DNA from: Flammula alnicola
Taxonomy: Eukaryota; Basidiomycota; Agaricomycetes; Agaricales; Strophariaceae
DNA: 64,000 nt
Reading direction: 5' to 3'
Assembly: GCA_015499995.1 (NCBI GenBank)
Contig: JADNRV010000143.1
Coordinates: 1-64,000 of the forward strand
Within the stretch, counting starts at the first letter, position 1. The number at the start of each line of letters is the position of its first letter. The translations under genes and the position numbers were made by a program. Positions 1 to 12,042 of this stretch are shown here, in pieces. The notes beneath the pieces were generated by a model. It searched no databases. It worked only from the letters and a program-made list of their open reading frames with translations, and was not told the origin of the DNA.

Positions 1-213
1 TGGCGCATCCCCATAAACCTCCCAACATGGCCCATGCCGAACCTAGGTTCGCGCTCTTCACTGTGAAGAGAAAATATGTCAGCCATGTAAGTACGTTGAG
101 CGTGAAATGAAAGATACTCACAGTTGAACGTCGGCATTGAGTGGGTAGGCAACGGCTGGGGCAATAGCAGCGGCAGCGAGGACAAAAGAAACGGAAGTCT
201 TGATTTGAACCAT
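1..213 (-). CDS. Small secreted protein gene, second copy (3' part outside window)
   Basis: The 5' part of a gene whose full copy lies at 44134-44989. Exon 1 is 122-213 (ATG at 213) and exon 2 is 1-60, running off the window start; the intron 61-121 has GT and AG ends. Exon 1 encodes a signal peptide (MVQIKTSVSFVLAAAAIAPA, cleavage likely near VAYP). Exon 2 begins with an EEREPRFG-like stretch. The DNA is almost identical to the full copy, and the similarity continues upstream through the promoter. The function is unknown. The full copy encodes repeated peptides separated by Arg-Arg sites, so a secreted peptide precursor is likely. Whether this copy is complete cannot be told from the window. 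Confidence 0.75.
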
Positions 214-650
214 GATGACTGAGTGTTGTTAAAAATGAGGCTCTGCGATCAACGCGAGATTTGGTTTGTGAATTTGTAGGGGGAGACCAGCTGAAGGAAA
301 AGAGGAGCATCATGGTGGGTTTATATAGAGAAATCGTCTTCGGAATGACTTCAATAATCTATGGAAAGCACCAGTCAACTAGTCATAGTTGATAGAATGT
401 GTTTCTCACCGGCTACTAGTAGCGATGCGAAATGGTTTCAACTCTATAGTGAAAAACGCGATACACGTCCTACAGTCTGGAAGATCTCGTCTCCTCGCAG
501 CAGACAATTCAGAGTTGATTCAGAGCAGGTAGATCAGAGATGTGATGCTTGTTGTCATGGACCGGCAAGTGCAAGAATCGTGGGTGGCCTCAAAGCGCCT
601 CTGAATTCAGAGTGGTTTCCTATGCTATCCTATGGTAGTGATAGCATACG
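1..650. repeat. Copy A of a duplicated segment (secreted-protein 5' part plus promoter)
   Basis: This stretch matches 44770-45470 on the same strand with scattered substitutions and small indels. It includes the start of the secreted-protein gene and about 430 bp of upstream DNA. A TATA-like tatatag lies about 110 bp upstream of the ATG in both copies. In the other copy the match stops abruptly at 45473, where AT-hook gene sequence begins. Confidence 0.85.
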
Positions 651-1009
651 ATTGATTTGGATGAAAATAAATGCCCAACAACGGTGTAAAGCTTTCTATC
701 TTGCACAGCATGTTATCCGGATATCCGAATGGACGATGTTCAACTTCGTAGCACCCAGTGTCGCGTTGCTTGATTAAGAGGATTGCGAGGCTGAGTAAGG
801 ATGCGCATGAGAAGTGTGCACGTCCAGAGCAGTTGACATGATGGTCGTCCGGGTTGGAAGTGGGGAGCCATAATTTTCGTCCACTATTTTTATGTAATTG
901 GCCTCAGTCCAACTAAATAAAAGTTAAGAGCAACATATATATTATCGATGAGGTCTGCCATCTGAAGTCAGTAATCTCGTAAAAGAAACTCTCATCTAGC
1001 CAGAGCCGC

Positions 1010-1735
1010 AGAAAATATGTAACTATGTACATACAGAAAATTTCAATAGCACTCGAGTATACCACAAAGTAGATAAATCGCAACACATCCGCAACACAAG
1101 AAGTACAATATCACAGGAGGTTACCTCCAGATAGAAACAGTCATGATTAACAAATAGATAATACGAAGCCTGATGCGATCGCAGCGATGCTCGTGTCCAT
1201 TTGCAGAGCTTACCCGGACCTGGAGGCTGGAATGAGAAACGAACCCCACTACCTTACTCCAACATCACCACCAATCGATGGCAATTGACAAATATACAGA
1301 TAGATAGATTACTAGTAGTTACCCTAGGTACTTACCTATGGTAACCTACCATATGGCTAGACACAAAGGGGGAGTTTGCGCAATGAAAAAAAAAAAAAAA
1401 AAAAAATGCTAATCGGCAAGAAACCACCTCCACACAGAATCACAATTTATATCCTTCAATCTTAATCTTCGTTTCCAGACATCTTTTTCATGTTTTTGCT
1501 GCCCTTCGGTCGTCCTCTTGGCCTTTTCGCCTTCCTGGTGCGAGACGCTAGGGGCTAGGGGCAGTTCGTTTATTTTTGGTGTTCGTCGAGCTCGTCGGGG
1601 CGCTCCAGGATGGTCCTACCTGTGTCGACGGCGATGGCCTCTCGTTTCCACTTAGGCGACGCCGATTGAGGTACATAACGATAATGACGAGGAATAAGTT
1701 CAGATTAGTGGTATCAAAGTGGCATAGTGGCATAG
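1010..1735 (-). pseudogene. 3' fragment of the AT-hook/coiled-coil gene
   Basis: The reverse complement matches the last intron, last exon and 3' flank of the intact gene at 13190-13730. The AT-hook core (KRPRGRPKG-like) is encoded around 1505-1535. Because intron and 3' flank are copied, this is a DNA-level duplication, not a processed copy. The fragment ends at 1735, inside the last intron, and the upstream exons are absent. A run of about 22 A residues at 1385-1407 interrupts the former 3' flank. With no start codon and no coiled-coil part, it cannot encode the full protein. Confidence 0.75.
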
Positions 1736-2534
1736 GAAATGCTCAACATCAGCAGGCGACACTGACAGCTAAATGAAGTCAATGTTCCGTGATAAATTTG
1801 TTGTGGTTTGAACAAGCCCTTCGAAGAAAGTTGTCGTCCTGTTAACTTGTGTCAGCAGAGTGAGCAAGTCAGTATCGACTTGGGAGAGCTTTCTTATCTT
1901 ATCTTCCTCTTCCTTGTTCGGGCAGTTTGTCTGTTTCTACCAGGCGATTTTTCTTTTATCCAAGAGACACGTGGCGCTTCCACGACAGTCAAACTCAGAC
2001 TGAAAAGACCACGTAGGCCTTACTTGTCGGAAGTCCGACAACAACGCGTTCAGCGCTCGGCGCTCAGTACTCAGTACTCAACGCTCAACGTCCACGCAGC
2101 GTTGTGACATCGGTGGCTCCACAATCCGCAATAAAAATTGGCCTTTGAGGAGGTGCGTGGTCATTCGGCAGGACTTCCGTGACGTGTATTCCTTCCTGGC
2201 ATCGCGGCTGCGGCTGTCAATTGCCACAATAGTAAGTCCGCAGTATTCAAGAAAACATATGCGATACGCACAGAGCAGTCAGGAATTTGCACTGCGTACC
2301 GACTGAAGCTTGTCTCTCAGGCGGCCGATGACTCAAATCATCCGAACGAACATCGTCCGAGGCAGTGTTATGCGGGGTTTTCAGGTCCTTCCGACTCCTC
2401 CGGCGCTGATTATGAAAGCCAAAGCGATGTCGAGTCATTGACACAATTAGTTCGCTGGGATAAAAAGACCAGCACGTCACCTCTTCGACATCATCAAAAC
2501 CTCAGATTCACCTTCAACCAAGTCAACCTTTAAA
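1736..2534. other. Intergenic, no gene seen
   Basis: No credible exon chain on either strand. It contains short direct repeats (gcgctcggcgctcagtactc-like at about 2050-2090). The last 100 bp probably hold the promoter and 5' UTR of the Rossmann-fold gene at 2535. Confidence 0.5.
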
Positions 2535-3486
2535 ATGCCATTGAACGTCCTCGTCATCGGAGGTTCTCGTCATATTGGATACCATGCAGCCCTGAGGTTC
2601 TTGGGTACAGTTTCTATGTCTATCTTTCTTCTGCATGCAGATTTTTGACGCGTCGTTTGTTTACAGATGATGGAGCTACAGTGACCTTTCTTCTTAGATC
2701 GCCAGCCACCTTTGACAGTGACGAAGCGATCCAAAAGTACGCCAAATCAGATAAAGCGCGCTTAGTCCAGGGTGACGGCCTCGTCGTAGAAGATGTCCGC
2801 AACGTCTGGGCGAAAGCATCTCAGGAACAACCTGTAGATCTCCTCCTGTTCACCGTTGGATTCAGTACGTCTTTTAGTCCTGCGTCCTTGTTTTCGATCA
2901 TTGATTAATGCCTCATCGGTTAGATGGAAACCCTAAATTCCATCCCTTAAAAGGCTTCGTCATTTCGCCGAACAACCTCGTAACACAATGCCTCCTCAAT
3001 GTCCTTTGCGAGATGCCCAAAACTTCCCCTCTTCCCAAAGTCATCACCCTCTCCACGTCGGGCGTCTCCCGCTCCTCGCGCGCTAAAGTTCCTTTCCTCC
3101 TGAAACCGCTCTACGGATATCTTATCAGCCCTGCGCTGCAAGATAAGTTGGGCACGGAGCGCGTGATATACCACTGTGCGGGCTGGCCATGGAATCCTAG
3201 AGATGGGGAGCCGAGCGCCGAGATCATGGGTGCTGACTGGACGAAGCGCGAGGGCTTGCCAGTACCTGGTACTTTGAAGAACGCGATGGTCTTACGGCCG
3301 GCGTTGCTCAATGATGGAGAGTGTCGCGCAGACGCCAATGCGAAAGACACCGCTGTGTACAGGGCTGGTGAGGGTGAGGTTGGAGGGTGGTCAATATCAC
3401 GGAAAGACGTCGCTCATTTCATTTACGAGGCTGTCACTAAGAATTGGGAGGAATATGGAGGCAAGCAAGTTAGCGTCGCGTACTAG
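2535..3486 (+). CDS. NAD(P)-binding Rossmann-fold protein
   Basis: Three exons, 2535-2604, 2667-2864 and 2924-3486, join in frame to 276 aa. Introns of 62 and 59 nt start GTACAG and GTACGT and end in AG. The N-terminus carries a dinucleotide-binding loop (VLVIGGSRHIGYHAALRFL), followed by DDGATVTFLLRSP, as in atypical short-chain dehydrogenases and NmrA-like or epimerase-type proteins. No YxxxK catalytic pair stands out, so it may be a binding or regulatory member rather than a classical dehydrogenase. A cytosolic location is inferred, since there is no signal peptide or membrane segment. The substrate is unknown. The next gene, adenylosuccinate synthetase, converges tail to tail about 140 bp away. 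Confidence 0.85.
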
Positions 3487-3628
3487 ACGCTATTTTTATT
3501 TCCTTGTTCCTACACCCCCACTCCGTTTCCGTTCCGATGCACTGAGTCTATATCTTTTCCATATATCCTACGGACTTATTTAGACATGTAATATCGATAT
3601 AATTTACACCAGATAAATTATGACGGCT

Positions 3629-5248
<1,620 letters not shown>

Positions 5249-5681
5249 ACTTCTACTTCGCAGTTGCTTTGGCCCTTATCTCCAGGTAAGATCCTCTAAT
5301 CGTATGGTATAAAGCAGTGTTGGGGTATGAGCTGTGCGCCCAAGGTGCGAGAACGATATCTCCCGACGAAAAGTTTGAGAGAGAGTCATTTTATCTTTGG
5401 CTTCCGCCCGAAGGAAATTGATCGATCGGCCGCAGTTTGCCGATCTTCCGATTCGGCCTCCGATGATGAACTTAAAAGCCGTATCTTCCCTTGAAGCCTT
5501 CTGGTGAGCCTTCAAAGCTTCAAGTTGACCGTCTCTCCAGAAGCAATCTGTTTGATATTTAAGAAGTGTTCATTGCACGAGCTTGAGAATGGTCAAAAAT
5601 GTGGTCGCAGAATTAATTTGTCCAAATTTCCCAGTTTGACTGAAGTCCGGGGAAATCGGATCCTTCTGGATCCTTTCCTGA
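5249..5681. promoter_or_regulatory. Upstream region of adenylosuccinate synthetase, interrupted by the hAT insertion
   Basis: Before the hAT insertion this DNA would have been continuous with 10618-10706. The two together make about 520 bp between the divergent starts of adenylosuccinate synthetase and COX16. That suggests a formerly shared divergent promoter. No specific factor site was identified. Confidence 0.4.
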
Positions 5682-5842
5682 CTTCAACCCAGTGATGTGC
5701 CGGTTGACAAACCGTTAGACTCGAACCCAGTCTACTTGGGGAGAATATCTACGGCTCTGTGTAGATTAGTAAAAATTGATGACAAGTGTTTTTTCCCAAC
5801 TCGATTGAGACTGTGTGATCGCCGGATATTCTCCCAAGTAGA

Positions 5843-6511
5843 CTGGTACGGATTTACCGTAACCGAGTACATGAGTTTTTCAAACCCCGAACAACGACCG
5901 AAAGCGGAAATTCGAGCTTCACGTGCTCAAACGCGTCGGGCGCGTCATTGTTTGCTGTAATCTTATCAGCACCACTATGGCATTCTCGACGCCGTTCAAG
6001 AGGTCGCGCAACGACGAAAACGCGAATACACCTGCGCGTCAACGTCTCGAGACCCATTTCGTACCCCACTAGCACCGCGACAGCCGTCACAAGACAACTT
6101 TACCACACCTGTCACTCCGGGCTCTGCTTCTTTCTTCTTTATCGATGGTAACACGCCCGTTCCCAAGAGACGTCGTCCTGTGAAGGAGCTAGCACCAGGA
6201 GAGCACGAAAGGCTCATTCAGCGACGCCAGGAGAAGGAATGGCAACAGGCAGACAGGACTTGAGAGCAGGCAATCTCAATGGCTTACAAAATCCTGCTTT
6301 CACTGTGAATTGGGCTCATTATCTTGCAAAATCACTTAGAAATAACTTATTCATCATATTATAAGTGTTTCTACTGAGGGCCTAATGTATAATTCTCCAA
6401 ACAAAGGGAGTGCTGTCGAGGTGGGGGCTGCATATAGGGGGAATTTCCGCTTTCGGTCGTTAGTCGGGGTTTGAAAAACTCATGTACTCGGTTACGGTAA
6501 ATCCGTACCAG
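5843..6511. mobile_element. 669-bp inverted-repeat element nested in the hAT
   Basis: Terminal inverted repeats 5843-5913 and 6441-6511 are 71 bp each and match at 69 positions, starting CTGGTACGGATTTACCG. The interior has coding character on the plus strand: an ATG at 5979 opens MAFSTPFKRSRNDENANTPA. After a frame change near 6045, an unbroken stretch continues to a stop at about 6258, ending in a basic QRRQEKEWQQADRT. It looks like the N-terminal remnant of a transposase or similar protein, but the family was not recognised. No clear target duplication was found. The flanks CCAAG and CTTGG are themselves inverted, so the true ends may lie slightly outside. Confidence 0.75.
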
Positions 6512-6796
6512 ACGTCTTGGTAAAGATTCCTCCTGTAGGCAGTGCCGAAATGGGTTGGCACAGCCACAATCTTCCCAAGCGTCTGGGTCGAGACTAACAA
6601 ACCGTTGACGTGGTCGACAACGGTTAATGTTAGTTGATAACCGTTACAAATTGATGTGAACTTTAACCACGTCGCGCCAAATTAGGTATTTAGCTTGATT
6701 TAGAATCATCAGACCCTTAGCCGCTGTAGATAAATGTACTGAATGAATGAAATTGAGCATGCTATGTAGATCACGAATGAGTAATAAGGTATATAT

Positions 6797-9700
6797 TCAA
6801 CCTATAAGTATCTCTTGAGTCGAAGGGTCAAAATCAACTTCGGGATCGTCCTCGCCGTCGGCATCAAGGTCCAGTAAGTCGTATAAATCCAACTCTTCCT
6901 CGAACGACAGGTTTGCAAAATGCGCATATCGATTGGACCATACGTCGGATTTGAAATCAAATAATTGGGCAATCGTGAGTGATGCCCAATCATCGGAGAC
7001 GCGAACGGGTTCGTTATCTAGGTCGTCCTCTTCGACAAGTTGAGTGTGCTGAGATATAATGTCCGAAAACTCGCCTCGACTTGCAAGGGGGATCGGGGCG
7101 TGGGATTCGGAAGAGAATGTGGATGCGGATGGTGCGACCGAAGACAGAATTCCTAGGAAACTCGATCAGAAATCTTGGTTAATACCTGAAGAATTGCAAA
7201 GATAGTACCATCAATGATCTCCTCGATAGAGTTTGTTGGCGCGGAGGTAAGAGGGACTTGTTGTCTATTTGCCGCCCCATCTGCTGCAAACTGTCTCTTG
7301 AGACGTTTCTTTGTACCTTCCGCAATGTGTTCATCCCTGATGTGCATTTTTGTCTCGCTGAGGTCAACCAGGACCGAATTTCCGGTTCGGGTTCGGTGCT
7401 TCGTGAGGATGTTGCCGAAGATACTGAAAAGGCGTTCGCAAGATGCAGAGTTTGCTGAAACTGAAAGCAGACGCCGAGCAAAGATTATGAATGGAGAAGT
7501 ATCCTCCTCACGGCCCAGGATAGAAAATGATCCTAAGACTGAAAGAGGGTCTGGTTGCCGTTTCTATGAGTGAGAATGTCCGAGTCAGTATCCGATTCAT
7601 AAAGAGAAATAGAACTAACCTCTTGTGATGCAATATCGAGCTCATATTTTACCTGGCCCGCGATGTCGTTGAATAAGCCTGTGCCGCCTAAGAATTCATA
7701 CGCGTGCTGGATAAATATCGTCGGCGGTTCCTGCTTGTAAAACCGGCGGTAAAGTCGTGTGAGAAGGACGCGGATTTGTGACTGGTTAAAGCAAGGTAAT
7801 GGGGCAAATGGTAGAGTGCGGTAAAATGGATTGACAAGGACTGCCGCGACAAAAACCTCCTGATCTGACTTCGCCCAGCGTGCCTCGATACTGTTAATGA
7901 TTGCGTCGCGGCCCACAGTATCTTGACTCATCTTGACGTCAAGGTATTTCATCATGAGAAAGCCGAATGTGAGAAGAACTTGGTCGATGCGGCAAAAGGA
8001 TTCTTGGACGATATTGGCAGCGATCGCCAAAGGTTCTAGATAGCGCGTTATTCTGCCAGTATAAATTAGCATAATCTCATTAAAAAAGATCGAGACATAC
8101 AGGGCAATATTGTGCCAAAATACCTGGTTTTTGATGATCTCGACCATTTCCCGAGCCTTTCTTTTTGCCTTCGAGTCGCCCGAAATGAGGACGCGCTCGG
8201 ATTCAGGCTTAGAGATATCACTGTACATCAAGGCCTGCAATGAAGCATATAGTTGTAATAGACGCCGGAATGCTACATAGTGTGCTGTCCATCGTGTTAG
8301 AATCGCTCGCAGCACAGAAAGTGGTAGGTGTGCAAGAATCCGAGTTTTACTTCGGAGCCATGTTATTAACTCGCAAGCCATTTCTGCATATTGAAGCAGA
8401 GGAGATTTTGATCTGAAGAAATCACCAACGACGAGGTTTACCTAGATTCGACTTTAGTACACTATAATCTACGAATTGTGAAAGACATACCTGGTGTGCA
8501 TAGCAATCGAGGACAATGATGTGAGGGTATTTCAGGGCAAAGAGTCTTCGCGCTTTTCTCGATTCGCCGGATGCGTCTGTCACAAGCCCAACTACAAGGA
8601 CTTCCCACTCTTCACTGAGTTTTGCGTACACCTTCTCGATTTCCTCAAGAAGGTTCTCAGCAGTCTTGCGCTCCTTTGAGGCATCGTGGACTTCCACGGT
8701 GTGCACCTTAGATTCAATGAGATCAGCTCTGATCTAAGATCACATCAATGCGCCACACATACCTTTTTGTCAGCGGTGATCATGAAAGCGTTGAGATGAT
8801 GGTTATTCAGTCCCGTCCATCCGTCTCCTTGAATTGTAACCTCCTTTCCTTTCGTCTTCCTCTTCACTTCTGCTCGGAACTCGGCCACTACCTCGCGGAG
8901 AATGCGTTTGGTTAAGACCTTCCGCGTTACATTAGGAGCACCGGGCACAAACTCGTCACAAAATTTGTGCCATTCCGGATTTGAGACCCAAGATAATGGG
9001 AAACCAGCGGAAGCAGTGAGCCGCAGAATACGCCGTTCGAAATTCTTCTTGCGAGCAGAAGACCATTTAGGGACAACCATCTCTGGCGCTATTTGAGATT
9101 GGAAGTTAGAGCTGCGTCGTCGTACACCCTGACCCAGACCACTCGCCCGTGAAGTAGGACGTGTAGGGGGCTGACTTTGCATGGCAGATGCGGAATCTGA
9201 AGGGTGGAGACTATCACCAGATCCTGAGCCCTGGGAATTATAGAAAAAGGACGAAGTAGGTGGCGAGGCAGCACGAGAATGCGAAAATAAATTCGGAGGG
9301 TAGGGATGATAGCGCGCACTAGGAGACCCAATATTGGGCAATTCGACCTCCCGATTGTGAGGAGAGTTTAATGAAACAAATGCTGAATGTTGTGGGTTAG
9401 AAGGCCCTGCCAGTGGGACGGAAGCATAACTTGGCGCGTAGGTTCTCGCAGCCTGCGGAGACTTGTTCTGACTCGTGCTATACATATCCTTTTGCTGCTG
9501 GGCCTTTTGCCGAATGGCTGCTGATTGCAGATCGCATTGTAAAAGGTGATTGACGAGGCCAGTTGATTGGGAGCTTCGGACATGCCCCAAATCTGAGGCC
9601 CATACTAAAGAGAGTTGTATAAATTCAGTCGAAATCAAATATGTTGAATTTAAATAAGAGCGTACAATAATTTTGTAGCGTTTCATTTGATCGAACTTGG

Positions 9701-9900
9701 ACCATAGTGCCGCTAGCAACCGCTGCTTCGTCAAGCGCCTTAAGCTGGGCAAATGCGGCGTCAAAGCATAAACGGCAATAGACTTTTGTTTTACCCGTGG
9801 TTTTTGAGCCAAAATAGTGCGATTCATCTTGGCGAACTGGGTGATCATAGAAGTGCGCTCGAAGCCAAGAGCGCCTCCCTTTGCGGGTTGTTGAAGCCAT
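6797..9900 (-). CDS. hAT transposase, apparently intact, 925 aa
   Basis: Cut-and-paste transposase of the surrounding element. Seven exons in transcription order: 9666-9900, 8763-9604, 8491-8706, 8101-8441, 7620-8052, 7209-7563 and 6797-7152. All frames join and no internal stop is seen. Residues about 35-100 form a BED-type zinc finger (VYCRLC ... VNHLLQC) split by intron 1. A Pro/Ser-rich linker follows. The catalytic region shows IQGDGWTG and, around 420, DCYAHQVNLVVGDFF, which matches the conserved hAT 'CxxHxxNL' block. The dimerisation region has SVSANSASCERLFSIFGN followed by KHRTR, a hallmark of hAT C-termini. The tail is strongly acidic (VEEDDLDNEP ... LDADGEDDPE). The intron at 8053-8100 is short (48 nt) and open in frame, so retaining it would add 16 residues. 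Confidence 0.9.
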
Positions 9901-10706
9901 GACGTTTAAAGAGGAGCAGTTGAGACGTTGAGACTCGAGCCTACAGGAAAGATTGAATTTATAAATTTCTGACTCTTCCTATTAATAAATTGAATGTTGT
10001 ACGTCTGAGTAAAGTTTTCCTTCCTTAGATATTGGCATATGGCAACAAAGCAGATGACAAGCCAGCTGGTCACTAAATTTTCAACCTGTCAAATTGCGCA
10101 ACATGGTGTATGCAAGTATATATATCATTAGGATGACTGAGCACAAAGGAGTAGCCAAAAATGTGATATGCTTTCCTATTTATTTTGGACAAGGAGCCAA
10201 TATATTTAGCGCTGCTTGTGTCCTCCTCTCGGGCGCTAAAATAACTCACTCAAGTTGCGTGAAAAGGCAATGCCTTATCTCTACAGCTTATCGGACTGTT
10301 CATGTGTCCAAGACTCAAGTGATTGCATAAATTTTATATTTATTCACTGTAGGGCATGCAAGATACACTAAATAGCTTCCATCCTCGTCCAAAAGAGACA
10401 TTTCTTGACGCTGTGGAAGGTGCGCGGCCCGGTTGATGAGGAAATTCACACGGCTGCCCAGAACAATCGTGGGCGTCACGAATTAGCATGGCCGGTGGCC
10501 GATTGACCGTGTGACAGTTTATTGATGGACAACGGTTAATAACGGTTAACAACTTTAACCATGACTTAAACCATAACCAATAACTTTGGTTAACAACCGT
10601 CCAACACTGCTTCAACCGGAACAGTCACAAGGGCTCGCTTGCTGATAACCTGGATACTCTTTGGAATCACTGCGCCAGTCGCCAAGCTTCATCGTCAAGA
10701 GTTGCC

Positions 10707-11191
10707 ATGGCCGTCTTTGAATCGCGCCCCTCTCGCCAGAGCTACAGGCTCATGTCCATGAACCAGATTGTCAGGAAACACCCAGGTCTCTTCGGCGTTC
10801 CATTCGTTTTGATCATAGTAGCAGCGTCATTTGGCCTCACCACCTTCACTCAGACACGATATGATATGCATGATCGGAAAGTGAAGCATGTATGTCCCTC
10901 TTTTTCACCATCACACCTACGAAAGACATCTTATGCGCTGCAGGTGACGAAAGAGGAGGAGCTCAAACTGGATAAGAACAGGAAAAAGTTTGACATTCGG
11001 GAAGAATACTTCGTGCGTTGGACTATTCCTCGCTCGTTTATTCCATTCTGACACCCTTTTGTCGTCTCTATCAGAGGTTAAGCGCTGCAGCAGACGAACA
11101 TTGGGAACCAAAACGAATCGCACGCCCGAAAGGCGTCCCAGAATGGGGCGTGCCTCCCACAGAACCACCATCCAAAGACGGTTCAAGATGA
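10707..11191 (+). CDS. COX16: Cytochrome c oxidase assembly protein COX16
   Basis: Mitochondrial inner-membrane factor needed for cytochrome c oxidase assembly. Exons 10707-10889, 10944-11012 and 11075-11191 give 122 aa. After a short N-terminal extension, the family pattern appears: MNQIVRKHPGLFGVPFVLII, a single membrane span to about residue 48, FTQTRYDMHD, then EEYFRLSA and WEPKRIARPKGVPEWG at the C-terminus. All three features are typical of COX16. Translation could start at the first ATG or at an inner one (MSMNQIV), which would remove about 15 residues. The upstream neighbour is the right end of the hAT, only about 90 bp from the ATG, so the promoter may have been altered. Confidence 0.93.
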
Positions 11192-11386
11192 TCTCCTTTC
11201 TTGTACGCTGCACTTTGGTTGGACTCCACGCTATTCTACTGTACTCTGTATTCTAATTCAACTTCCACGAAGACACCATTTCGATGGAATCCCTGCTGCC
11301 TCGTACCCTTGGATACTTCAACACGACATTCATTCTCCACGGGCCATTAATTATCCTTTTGAATGCAGAGATGCCATGAATCAAGC

Positions 11387-11672
11387 TCATCCTAGGAGGA
11401 GATGCTCGAACTTTCGGCTCTCCTGGTTGGGACTTGACAGATACGGATCGCACGTGGAAGACTCACCGGCATTCCATCACCATCGTACCACCGACCCTCT
11501 TCATTTGCAAGCTGTGGAATCTTGTTTTTGATGTGTCCGTCGGGGTGCAGCTCGGGGCATGAACCTGGACCACGCATACCAGAGTTGAAAAAGTCAAGAA
11601 AAAGTTGATCGCAAATTTCTTCTTAGATTGCTTGCATCTATAACCACCGGGACCGGGGAATAGCCTGTTCAT
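11387..11672 (-). CDS. Small hypothetical protein, 53 aa
   Basis: Three exons, 11645-11672, 11467-11564 and 11387-11422, join in frame. The reading frame starts MNRLFPGPGG, then SCPEL, continues through KNKIPQLANEEGRWYDGDGM and ends EHLLLG. Introns are 80 and 44 nt with GT and AG ends. An alternative start lies in the middle (MRGPGSC at 11577) if the first intron is not used. No family was recognised, and there is no signal peptide or membrane segment. It converges with COX16, about 200 bp tail to tail. The gene model rests on splice signals and protein-like composition only. Confidence 0.45.
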
Positions 11673-12042
11673 CTAGTTATTGTCGTCATATTAAGAATTT
11701 TTGCAATCTTTGCGGCGAATAGGATGTAAGATTCTGAGTACAAATCACTCCAAGTTGTCTCCCTTCCTCTTGTAATCTCAGGCGCTAAAATTTGTTCAAA
11801 AATCGAATCCCCTGGTTTATTCCCTTTCTCTCTTTTCTAAGAGGTATCATATTTTAGTGAGCTTGAATGCAGTGAATACACCGGAGAGCCCAGTGCCGTA
11901 TATGGAAGGAGAACACTTTGAAAGGCAACAAGCGACAACAACTACCCTTCTGTCACCTCGGGGTGAAAAAATAAAAGTTTTTCAAAGACCCCAAGGACCT
12001 TCGATCGCAGGATAACATCCAAACTACCCTTGCGTGCCAAAA

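Larger units (their letters stand above)
5682..10617 (-). mobile_element. hAT-superfamily DNA transposon, full length, with 8-bp target duplication
   Basis: The element proper is 5690-10609 (4920 bp). It is flanked by a perfect 8-bp direct repeat CTTCAACC at 5682-5689 and 10610-10617, the target-site length typical of hAT. The ends start CAGTG and finish CACTG. Left CAGTGATGTGCCGGTTGAC and right (reverse complement) CAGTGTTGGACGGTTGTTAA form imperfect terminal inverted repeats. Both ends carry extra copies of an AACGGTTAA-like motif (about 6598-6640 and 10533-10600), probable transposase binding sites. The transposase is encoded on the minus strand at 6797-9900 with no visible stop or frameshift, so this copy may be autonomous. 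A second element is nested near the left end. Confidence 0.92.

Noticed and set aside
5315..5330. Left end of the hAT at CAGTGTTGG near 5315
   Set aside because: It resembles the right end more closely, but the preceding 8 bp (GTATAAAG) do not match the right flank CTTCAACC.
6530..6620. Left end of the hAT at CAGTGCCG near 6546
   Set aside because: The flanking 8 bp do not match the right flank. The CAGTG at 5690 with a perfect CTTCAACC duplication is the real end.
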